Assembly: GCA_019722365.1 (NCBI GenBank) | Contig: JADFUC010000113.1 | Location: 62,001-126,000, forward strand | Direction of reading: 5' to 3' | Length of the DNA: 64,000 bases | From: Lithospermum erythrorhizon | Lineage: Eukaryota > Streptophyta > Magnoliopsida > Boraginales > Boraginaceae | In this document: positions 48,555 through 64,000 of the stretch, one piece after another | Layout: the number at the start of each line of letters is the position of its first letter | Position numbering within the stretch: position 1 is the stretch's first letter | Made by a program: the position numbers and the translations under genes | The notes under the pieces: model-generated | Database searches by the model: none | Told to the model about the DNA's origin: nothing | The model's input: the letters and a program-made list of their open reading frames with translations, nothing else

Positions 48555-48700
48555 GTGAGTATATTTATGTTTGAGTGTATTTATGTTTGAGTATATTTAT
48601 GTTTGAGTGTAGGTTCTTTGAGTATATTTATGTTTGAGTGTATTCATGTTTGAGTATATTTATTATTTATGGGCGTGTCGTGGTATATTTATGGTTGAGT
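48555..48700 (+). repeat. Short tandem repeat in copy B
   Basis: Units of 15-18 bases (TTTATGTTTGAGTGTA / TTTATGTTTGAGTATA) occur five to seven times. Confidence 0.85.
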
Positions 48701-49248
48701 GTAGGTTCTATGAAATTATTGACCAATGGAAGTGTGTATATTATGGGTGATATATTGAGATTATTGGGTGATGGTTGCATGTTTACCTATCTTAGATTTG
48801 TTGTAGTTGTGGTGATAATTGTTGAGTTGTGTTTGGTGTGTATGTTTTGAATTGTGAAATGTTTGGAGTTAGTATGTTTGGGATGGGGTGTTAAAGGAAG
48901 GGTGGGCACCGAGAGAAGGATATGATGATGTTGGGTGTTGAAGGGGTGAGCACACTTACCGGGAAAAGGATATGTTGTTGTTAGGTGTTCGAGAGGAACA
49001 GGCACTGCCGGGAAAAGGATAGAATGTTATGATATTGTTGTGGTTTCATTTCGTAGAAAAGTTTATTTTATTGTTGTTGTGGTATAAACGTGGTGTTAGA
49101 AATTTATCATTTTACTCGTTTGATTATGTGATATGGGGTCGTTGGGGTATGACATAACGAGTTAGCGTAAGTTGAGTCCTCTAAAATGTTTGTATATTTG
49201 ATTATGGTCATTCTTGTTATGATAGTGTGGACAATTTATTTATTCTTT

Positions 49249-49349
<101 letters not shown>

Positions 49350-49884
49350 ATCGTCTATATCTTTTGCCGTAATGCCTCATTGGATGTGGGTAAGACCCAT
49401 CCGGGTGTTCGTTTCCACTAAATTTAATCGAGCTTACCGCACTCAGTTAGTGTCATTTTGAGAAGCGGCAGAGTTCGTGAGTGTCCGTTGACTTTACTTA
49501 GGTGAGAGACGGGTGGCTAGGATCCTCGGCAGTCATCTTTTCTATTATTTTTGATGTACTCAGTTTTTCATATTTTGTTTTGGATGTTGAAAAAAAAATG
49601 TAAACTATTTTGTGGAGTATTTGGGATTTGGTATGTGATGGAGTTTTACTCTTTGTTTTTGGATTAGGCGATGCCACGATGGTTAAACTCTGTATTAAAA
49701 CATTTCGAATTTTAGAGCTATTTCAATTTTATCAACTATCAGGTTTTATTGGATTTATCAAGCGAGGTGATTTTTAATTGTCAACCATCGTATGAGTGAC
49801 TTCCGGATATACGGAGTTGATAACGACTCACATTCTCGGCGTCTGCGACTCGAGGCGGGTGGGTCTGAGATGGAGGAGTATTAG

Positions 49885-50585
49885 ATATGTAATTTGTCAC
49901 TTTTTAATTTAAATTGTTGAAATGTAATACAAAGTATCACATAATAGTTTAGATATATATTATTTAATAGTAATTTTTTGGATTAGAATTTTTTTCTATT
50001 TATAATTGAATAAATATCATACATATTTTTTTAGTATTAGTAGACTAATTTATTGCATTAAAATATAATTTATTATTATGATAAAATTAAAAAAATCAAA
50101 GAGAGTATTATATCAATCACTTTTATCTGTTGGTAAAGATATTGAGTATTTTTTATATAATTGGACGAAGATGTTAATGAACATATGATAATTAGCATAG
50201 GTATGAAAGTGGTAAAATTATTATATATATTATAAGAGAGTAGATAACTCCAACTATGTTTGATTTGTTATAGAATTTTTAGGCAAAATTTACGACTTAT
50301 TAATTATTACATATTTTTCCACCAATATATAGAAAATATTACAGTAAGGTAATATAGTAATTAATAATGTGAAAAAAGAAGAAACTTATGGCTTCCTTTT
50401 ATAAGTAGGAGGATTAATTATTGAATTATGACTTATTAATTATTGAATTGTTACAGGAGTTAGGAGTTCTTTTAAACTTTTAGAAACATATTTTTCCACT
50501 AATAGAAAATATTATAGTAAGGGTAATATAGTAATTAGTAATGTGAAAAGGAAGAAACCACATTTCAGCTGACTTTATAAATGAG
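49885..50585 (+). repeat. AT-rich direct repeat S, first copy
   Basis: Shares TTGAAATGTAATACAAA, TTTAATAGTAATTTTT, CACTTTTATCTGTTGGTAAA and TTGAGTATTTTTTATATAAT with 51118-51660, in the same order. Confidence 0.8.
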
Positions 50586-50589
50586 GAGA

Positions 50590-51115
50590 TACTAGTAAAA
50601 TGTATGTCGTTGCCATCGTATTTATGTTTCAAACATTTGCTGAGATAATAAATAAAGTGATTAATTGTTTATATGAATTTATAAATTATACTTTTGATTT
50701 ATATTATAATTCATTTTGTTCATAGTTATATGATCCCTTATAATTTTTTAATAATAGATTTAAAAGTTTTGTTACCATACTCTTCTTCATTTTTAAGGTT
50801 TAATAAAAAAAATGCACATTATGTTATTTTATTTATTGTTAGAAAATATCCTTTCTCTTTAATAAAAACCTTTAATGTTATTTTATTTATTGTTAGAAAA
50901 TATCGACTACCGGTGGTTAAGTAGTATAAATTATTCATAGTTCTACTATTCAATTTTTATTTTATCATATTCATTTTACCATATTTAATTGATGATTGAA
51001 TCAATAATATTTGCCTAAAATTAAATAATATTAATATTTTTTTTATGAAATTCTCCTCGATTTTAACTTAATCACCAAGCTTGACCAAAGAGGTCACCAC
51101 GTTAGATGTCTTGGA
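50590..51115 (+). repeat. AT-rich direct repeat R, second copy
   Basis: Collinear with 45815-46400. With the flanking S copies it forms an S-R-S arrangement with a unit of about 1.23 kb. Confidence 0.75.
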
Positions 51116-51117
51116 AG

Positions 51118-51660
51118 GGAGGGAGTAGATATGTAACTTGATATTTTTTATTTCAGTGTTGAAATGTAATACAAATATCATATCATAATTAGATATATAT
51201 TCTTTAATAGTAATTTTTGGATTAAAAAAATTATTTTTGATAAGAGTCACAAAGAAAACTAGAAACAAAGATTAAAAAAAATAGTAAGAAAACTATTAAA
51301 AATTTAATTTTTTTAAATTTATAATTGAATAATTATCATACAAAAAAGTTTAGTATGAGTAGACTAATTCATTGCATTAAAATGGAATTTACTTATTATT
51401 AAAATTAAAAAAAATCAAATGCAGTATTATATCAAACACTTTTATCTGTTGGTAAAGATGTTGAGTATTTTTTATATAATTAGACAAAAATGTTGATAAT
51501 GAAGATATGGTAATTAGCATACATATAAAAATGGTGAAACTCTTGCACATATTATAAGAGAGCAAATAATTCCCACTATGTTTGAATTATTATAAAAATT
51601 TTAGACAAAAATTTAAGACTTATTAATTATTAATAGAGTAATATAAAAGGGAAGAAATCT
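51118..51660 (+). repeat. AT-rich direct repeat S, second copy
   Basis: Collinear with 49885-50585 but with an insertion of about 60 bases near 51240-51295. Confidence 0.8.
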
Positions 51661-52035
51661 GACCCACACTTTTATGGTATGCGAAAATTTATATCTAAAG
51701 CAGTCGTGAGTTTATTGGAAGTTAATCCCTATATTAATAAATCTAATTAAAATAATGCTCCCCTAATATATGTTGGAGTGTGAAGTCATATTTGGATAAC
51801 TAGGTGACCAAGTTTAGATAACTTGATGGTCAAGTCTTTGAGGCAACTTGATAAACAAGTTTGGATAGCTTCGAAGACTAAGCATTTGGAGCCCAATACC
51901 TAGTTGGAGTAGAAGCCTTTAACTATAAATAGAGGTCTATTGGTTGATTATTATTGTGTTAAATACTCAGAATCATAGAAATAGTCTTGAGAGATTTGTG
52001 AGACTTGCTAATTAGAGTTTTGATATAAGAAAAAT

Positions 52036-55000
52036 GACTTCGTTGCGTGATAATAAAAATAATACAACTCGTCCATCGATAATATACATCTGACGTCAAG
52101 CAACGTTTTACAACTCGAGAGAACAATAATTGTGCATTGCAACAAAAACTCCAAAGAAAATAAGTATATTGAAGTCTTGAAAGCCACCCATCGCCTCCGT
52201 GGAATGCAGTACTCGGCCGATGCATCTCGGTCATCCCTTGACAACCTATGCATAAAATGCCCGCGTAAGGAAAATAGAGAATTAAATTTAGGAAGGTAGT
52301 GAATACAAATATCACAGAAGTTAACCCGCTTATCATACAAACAAGGATAATTGAGTCCTTTACCTATTCAAAGACTATATACCCCAAGGATTTTATTTTA
52401 TATCCCTCTTCTTTTGAGATAAATAACAAGCAATGAACTTTTCCAGAAATTATGTAGATAAACTCGTACTCGTCAACAACACTTTCATGATGCACACCCA
52501 ATCACAAGAGATATCTCTCATTTGCTATCTTTACAGTATAGCTAATTCCGATATAATATACAACTCAAGCATACCTTGCTTCGACATTTCACAACTCAAC
52601 CACTTATCAGTTCACAGAAAGTCTTGCCTAAAATTATAGTCGCTCTGCTCGCATGACATCTGGATGTTTATCATAAGAACCTCCAAATGGTTCGTTATAT
52701 TTAATACAAATGAGCAGCATTATATCTTAAATCAAGAGATAACTTAAAATCTGGAATTATCTACTTAAATTCTTCGATTTAGTGAGCTTTATTAAGCCTT
52801 GATAATTTATCAACGTCGTGGTTGAATCTCTTATATACTAACAGTTTGAATCAACTTTCCACTTATATATAAAATATCATCAACATCATCTATGGATTAG
52901 CGTGAATGTCGATTCATAATTTTTATGCCCTGGTTCAAAGTTATCTCGACCGTTTGACTCAACTTTTAACTTGCTTAAAGGATATAACGATTAATCTTAA
53001 ACAGGATCATAAGAAAATCGATAATATTATCAATAATCAGCGAAACCTAATTACGACATAATTTCATCAAACGCGTCTAGTATAATCGGCCTGATATCCA
53101 TAGCAATAAATGAGTCATAAAGCGAGATCATCTGACGCCATAGAAAGTTTAAACAACATGTGTCAAGATATAATACAAAGTCTTAATAATCACGTACCAT
53201 CACCGAGAATAAAATCACGAGAGACTTCGACAAACGACTATAACTCACAGTCGTCAAACCGTCATCTACGTATCTCCGCCGTATACCCGACTCACAAATA
53301 CGCGTATTCTCGATCAGTCTGCACAGAATGGACCAATGGCTAATAAACGCATTTCTTATACCGTGAGTATAAAGGCGGCATAACAATGCACACAGCCAAG
53401 TGATCCTGAGATAATCATGCAGCTCTTATACCCGAAGTATAAGGCCCAGCGCCCGACAATGCACATAACAAAGTGACTAATAGATGCAACTGTACTTATA
53501 CGTATAAGGTACTTGCTTGACAATGCCTTAGCGACAAAGTGATAATAGATCTCACATTTGCACTTATACCGAGAGTATAAAGGCCAACACCGACAATCTT
53601 GGCACTAACAGTGATAATAGATCTCATGTGCTTATAAAGTATAAGGCTACACCGTCCGTATCACGCACGGAAGGAGTCGCTTTAACCTGTCATCCCGATA
53701 TGAGTGCATCCACAATACTCAAGTGCGCCAAAGTCACGCATTATAACTCCAACTGACACCTCGCAGCAACTAACTACTACACTCCCCAGCAATATCCATG
53801 TAGTGAAACATCTCAAAATCATAAATCCAATGAACGCCGACAAGGCCACAGAAAAATGCAAAAAGTACCGGCAAGGCCACGAGAAAATGCAAAAGTGCCG
53901 ACAAGGCCACGAACACAAGAAAGCGTAATGTAGCACCCGTGAGATAAGTACTCACCTTGGTTAGCAATAAGAAATGTCCCGTCTAATCGATCCAAGTGCC
54001 TTTCCGTTCATCGTCCTAATGGCTACCGAAAATATAATTACTACTCATGAAATTTTAATCCTTATCTTACTTCCATTCTAACTTTTGAACCCATTTAGTT
54101 GCAAAATAGATAACTTAAGTATAGATGGCTAAATTACATTTCAATGACGATTAAAATGGACAATTTTCAACTATCGAGCTAAATCCCATATTCGGCGACA
54201 CCTTAGCAAAATACTAACGTTTTTAAACTAATTTCAATCAACCCCAAATTTCGACTTTTCCAACTAACTAACCATTTCTAACAACCTTATCCTCAAAACC
54301 AATTCTACTCAACCTACTAAAACTAATTTAATATAATACCTCCGAATATTATAAAAACCCAAACTTAATTCTCAGAAACAACTAAATTAGTTCCAAAACA
54401 ACTATATTAATCTCGGCAAACTTGCCTTTTTACATTTTCTTCAAAAAGTCAACGAAAGTCAACTATCCATCAACACATTTCAACTTCATAAATCAAGTAT
54501 CATCTAACTTTCGATACCGCGATCTAAGTTTAAGTGATAATTCTATACCATTTTAAACCCCAAAACTCAAAGTCGGCCCACGAATCGCAAAGTGACATCA
54601 AAGTATTCATCCAAACTCCTAACTTTTAACTCAAGACAACTAATATAAGGCCTAAGAATGCGTTTATAGCAATAAAATTCCAAAATCCAAAAAGTCAACA
54701 AAAGTCCAACTCAAGCTTGAAACTCACAAAATACTTAAAAAGATCAACCTTTTCTACATGAATGCAGAGAGGATGATGAGAGAAACTCTCAAGAAATTTG
54801 AGGTCCAAGCTTGCGAGATGGAAGAGAATTCGAAGAAAAAAAATCAAGGCGAGAATACCGTGGCAGATTCTACATGGAGGAAGGAAATGGGTTTTTTGTG
54901 TTTTAGGCTTTCTTTGGAGTTGTGATGTTTATGGGGTAGCCCCGATTGTTTATGTGTACGAAAATCCGATCGTTTAATTTCAATGGAAGTACTTCGTTTT

Positions 55001-55190
55001 AACTTATCTGCGACAACCAAGCTTCGACGTTAAGATTTATATTACGCTGACTAATATCATTACGTCCGACTTCTGACTTTAAAATTCTCCAATACGAAAT
55101 GTTACTACCAACCGACCCGATTGGATTTTTATTTTCAACTATTCAACTTGAAATTTTTTATTTCTCCTGAAATAATCCGCTGGCAACTAA
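52036..55190 (-). mobile_element. Long LTR-like repeat, copy C (nested)
   Basis: Interrupts the 5' LTR of the surrounding copia remnant. It is homologous to copy A on the same strand and to copy B on the opposite strand. Units of CTTATACC..AGTATAAGG run at 53355-53650, and three CGRCAAGGCCACRRA units lie at 53835-53915. No coding domain is recognised in its open frames. Confidence 0.55.
53355..53650. repeat. Palindromic CTTATAC..GTATAAGG units in copy C
   Basis: About five units of 55-70 bases, each with a CTTATAC...GTATAAGG hairpin and a spacer with AAAGTGATAATAGATCTCA or close variants. Confidence 0.75.
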
Positions 55191-55429
55191 TATACTATTA
55201 CGGTAATATTAGTGCGGAGCGAGGTTATTACGTTTATTGCTTTTCTTTTGTTTTCATATGCGAATTAGCATAGGATTATCAATACACGGTAGTAGTTTAT
55301 CATCATGGGTGGAATCTAGTTATTATATTAATTTGAGTACCGCTGAGTGGTAGTATAGTAACGGTATAGGATTCCCTAACAATTAGATCTTCTTCTAATG
55401 GTACATAATATTCTTTGGAGATTTAAAGG

Positions 55430-56040
55430 AAGATTCATCTTGCCGAGATGGAATAGTCCTTAATGTTTGTGGTATGGGTGATGTTGATTTGAGGTTATCA
55501 AATGGTTCCATATGGAAGATTACGAAGATTGAGATAATATTGCCCAAGTGACGGGTAATCTTATTCGATAAGTCGATTGGATCTTTGAGGGTTATGGAAT
55601 TACATTTGGTGATGAGTCTTGGGCGACAAATGGACCACATATTGTTGAGGGTCATAAAATTAAGGTTACTGCATATAAGATTGTAACGGAGGGTGTTGAG
55701 GATCATCCGGGTTAGCAAGCATAGGAAAAGGCCCAGCGGTGAAGGGTCTCTTGACCTCTTAATATTTCTTGGTGAAAGAAGGTGTTAAATTAGCCGAATG
55801 TCAATGAATGGATCGAGTGGGAGGTCAAGGCGAGGAAGAGAAAATAGATTCGGTGATAGCCGTCGAAACTTGGAGGAGTTTTCCAAGGCACCTAGGAAGA
55901 AGAAGATGCGGCGGGGTGAAGAAAGAACATGTTCTTGATTTGAATGTGGGAAAAGTCAGCAAAGACAATGGTTTTGGCTATGTCTCTTTTGATAGCCAAG
56001 TTGGTGACATTATGATGTTCTTGGATTGGTGAAGGCTTGA
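55430..56040 (+). pseudogene. Copia internal fragments
   Basis: The frame near 55430-55520 encodes CRDGIVLNVCGMGDVDLRL, like the segment after the copia protease. At 55800-55960 a basic Arg-rich stretch (GRSRRGRENRF) resembles the region before a gag zinc knuckle. The order is unusual for an intact element, suggesting rearrangement. Confidence 0.45.
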
Positions 56041-56134
56041 AGTTAGGTTCGGGCAGTGAATTTGAGGGATGATAAAATCGGGTGTTGGAGTTTGATAATT
56101 GAAGAGCCGATATACGAAATATGTATTAGTGGGG

Positions 56135-56671
56135 TGTTGGAGTGTGGTCATTAGATAAAGCTTGATGGTAGATAAGCTTGATGGTCCCAGTCTTTGAAGC
56201 GACTTGATAAGCAGTTTGGATAGGCTTGGAGGCAGCAACTAGACACGAGTAATATCTAGTTAGGTAGAAGTCTTTAACCTAAATAGGAGTCTTGGTTGAT
56301 TATTATTGCTCAAATAATATTAGAATCGTAAAATAGTCTTCAAAAGATTTGTGAGACTTGTAATTAAGGTTTTTGTCTATAAGAAAATACAATTGAAGAA
56401 AATAGAATAGGGTTCTTAACTTTCGTATAATGTCGATTCTTCTAAGGGGAATTATTAGTCTACAGATTTGCGGTAAGTGGATTAAACTCTCATATTGATG
56501 GTAGAACCCGGGGGTAATTTTTGTGTCATTTATTGCTTTCTTTTTTGTTTTGTCATATACGATTGGCATCAGAATTATCAATTCGGTAATAGTTATTATG
56601 GAATACAGATTGTGCCTATATTAATTTGAGGTACCGCGAATTAGTCTAATACTTGATGTAGGACTCTAACA
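56135..56671 (+). repeat. 3' LTR of copia remnant
   Basis: 537 bp from TGTTGGAGTGTGG to CTCTAACA. It is the unbroken partner of the split 5' LTR. Confidence 0.7.
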
Positions 56672-57487
56672 ATGAAGCGATAATTAAAGAGGTCAATATT
56701 ATCAGAATACCAACAACGATAAAATATCGATACAATATAAAAAAATTCTCCTAAAATTAAAATTAACAGAGAATAAAACAAAAAATTTCAGTAATAAAAA
56801 TATATTTATCAAAATTTAATTGAAAACTAATAGGTCATCTTATTTAAACCGGAGTTTTTTTCGATGTGTTAGTCACACGTGTTAATAAACAAATAATTCA
56901 ATCTGGTCTAGAATTCAAGCTACATCATACTCCCCAGATTGAAATGAAAAAGGTCTATAATTTAATTCTCATACATTTGTAAGGGAAAGTAGTCTGTTAT
57001 AAGCTCATTATAGTCGTTATAAACTCAAAACTAACCTTTCATTAGTCACCAAATTAATACTCCAATTTCATATAAAATTTCAATTAATTTATGAAAATGG
57101 TTAAGTTTGTGGAAGATGCAATAGACTTAGAGGTTAGGTAAAGCATTTACATCTAACAGGTGTACGAAAGATAAACATAAAGCTATTTTGAATTTGATAG
57201 GCTTATAAATTTCAAATAAATATATTGTATCATATTTTGAAAAAATATATATAATAATTTTGATTCAAACCAAAGTTGTGTATGATAATTAAGATTGCAA
57301 AGTTTACTGATAATGTCTATTGAAAAACAAACTCAAATAAGATCGTAAATTTTATTAATATTGATTATTAAAAAATAAACTGGGCTTTTAATGATGTAGT
57401 GATGGAAGTAGAAACTTACATATAAAGTGGTGTTTAAATCCAAAATAAAGGGAGAAAAGTAACAAAAACTTGCAACTTCAAAACTGA
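56672..57487. other. Region downstream of the xylulose kinase gene
   Basis: AT-rich. It must contain the kinase 3' untranslated region next to 57487. No further gene seen. Confidence 0.4.
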
Positions 57488-62810
<5,323 letters not shown>

Positions 62811-64000
62811 ATATTTACACATGCAGATAATGATAAGAAACGCTCACACACCCAACCTTAATGTCATGGCAGGCACTCAAGACAATGAGGACCACCTCTC
62901 ATTGCTTAATACTAGTTTACAACTCAAGCAGTGGTTAAAAGTAGCGATTCCAGCAGAATCTAGGGAAGTGATTTTGTCCTCAAATTTTTCCTGAAAACTA
63001 AAAGTCTTACCTTGTAATTAAAGGTTATTTTACACATGATATAGTAATTGGCCCCCCTCAATAATGAATCATTCTTATTTAAATATGATTAATGCTTTTG
63101 GTCTCCTTAATTTTGGTTTAAGATCCGTTACTAGCAGTGAGCTCACGGAATTAGAATGCGACCAAACCTGTGTCACTGGGGGGAGGCGGTGTGAGATCAC
63201 GTGTACACACAAGTACACGTGTCAAAATGTAAATCAATATTGATAAAGTGACCAATAAGTGTTTTTTAAAAGCACACTTGTGAAACTCTCATTCGTATGA
63301 AAATGAAATAGGGAACAAACCAGAGGATCTCCTAGAGAGGGGAGACACCAAAAAGATAACAAACCTTCACACCACTAAGCATACTCCCTACATGATAATT
63401 CGATTCAGATCAAAGTAATGTAAGATTTTAAGCTTAATTTCCCTGACGACATCGAAAATCAAACAAAAGAATAAATTTATAAATATACTAACAAATAAAT
63501 CCCAAATTTATGAAATGTAAGTAGAATTAGGTAATTATATAAGTAATGGTCTTACTGAGTTGAACTATCAGCGCTCGAGAAAGAGCAGCCTTGAGAAGAT
63601 ATATTTCTTCCTATTTGGTAACTTTAAAATGTTTCAATTAATAATTTTAAGGTTAGAGAAAATTAATTGATAAGTTATAGTTATACTCTGCATTTTGTTA
63701 CGTTTTTAATTTCTGGCTTCAGAAATTCACCACCTAATTGACTCGTCATCATTATCGTTATGGCGTTAGCTTATCCACATATTATCGACTAAATTAAAAA
63801 ATATTTTCCTTTATGGTGTGTTTAGATCAAGGTGAATTAATGTTAAAATTTATCTTCAGGAAGAAAAATCGCCATTTAAAATTAAAGAGAATATACTTTT
63901 TGGGGGTCGCTTCTGGGTGGTAGAGAATTTACAATGGACATTTTAAAAACAAATATATAAAGCTTCCAATATATAATAATACCTAAATAAATATTAGAAG
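62811..64000. other. Upstream flank of the kinase gene
   Basis: AT-rich. It should contain the kinase promoter, but no TATA or leader could be assigned because the start codon is unclear. The right window edge cuts it. Confidence 0.35.

Larger units (their letters stand above)
51771..56671 (+). mobile_element. Copia-type remnant with an LTR-repeat inserted in its 5' LTR
   Basis: Two LTRs start TGTTGGAGTGTG (51771 and 56135) and share GGTTGATTATTATTG, AGATTTGTGAGACTTG, TTATTGCTTT and a terminal TAACA. The 5' LTR is split: 51771 to about 52035, then copy C of the long repeat, then about 55195-55381. The internal part is only about 750 bp and holds a scrap of the protease/pre-integrase region (GMGDVDLRLSNGSIWKITK, about 55470-55525). 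The 3' LTR is preceded by the purine tract AGTGGGG. No matching target duplication was found. Confidence 0.7.

Overview
The window is nuclear DNA of a flowering plant, most likely a eudicot. It is AT-rich, the genes are split by GT-AG introns, and about three quarters of it is transposon-derived. I recognise three genes with confidence: GT43 xylan xylosyltransferase IRX9H at the left edge (minus strand, 3' end outside the window), RNA lariat debranching enzyme DBR1 at 23.3-28.2 kb (plus, complete, nine exons) and a FGGY xylulose kinase at 57.5-62.8 kb (minus; nine clean 3' exons, eroded first exon). A fourth, small gene at 42.6-42.9 kb looks like a frame-disrupted potato-inhibitor-I protease inhibitor.

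Layout. 1-3.1 kb: IRX9H. 3.4-5.2 kb: a MULE with terminal inverted repeats and a 9-bp target duplication ends about 225 bp upstream of the IRX9H start codon and carries a minisatellite; a Stowaway-like MITE follows. 5.5-10.6 kb: an antisense Ty1/copia element bounded by LTRs and a perfect 5-bp duplication. 10.6-16 kb: AT-rich, no gene recognised. 16.0-17.5 kb: a Tourist-like MITE next to an eroded PIF/Harbinger transposase. 18.3-22.4 kb: a second, larger MULE with a mudrA remnant and a GRF-zinc-finger-like exon pair on opposite strands. 23.3-28.2 kb: DBR1, with two MITEs and an antisense LINE fragment in its introns. 28.7-31.6 kb: a candidate foldback or Harbinger-type element containing two head-to-head arrays of a ~29-bp unit plus a promoter-like segment. 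34.4-39.0 kb: a degenerate copia element with short LTRs. 39.9-42.1 kb: a short non-autonomous LTR element with unequal LTRs and perfect 5-bp duplications. 42.6-42.9 kb: the inhibitor relic. 43.5-56.7 kb: nested repeats, including three copies of a long LTR-like family (two minus, one plus), an AT-rich direct-repeat family, and a copia remnant whose 5' LTR is split by one copy of the long repeat. 57.5-62.8 kb: the kinase gene with MITEs in its introns.

The genes do not form a pathway. IRX9H builds xylan in the Golgi, DBR1 opens intron lariats in the nucleus, and xylulose kinase feeds xylulose into the pentose phosphate pathway. The main interest is how mobile elements have shaped the gene borders, and the inverted minisatellite structure at 29-30.8 kb. 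All calls come from reading the sequence; no alignment or database search was run.
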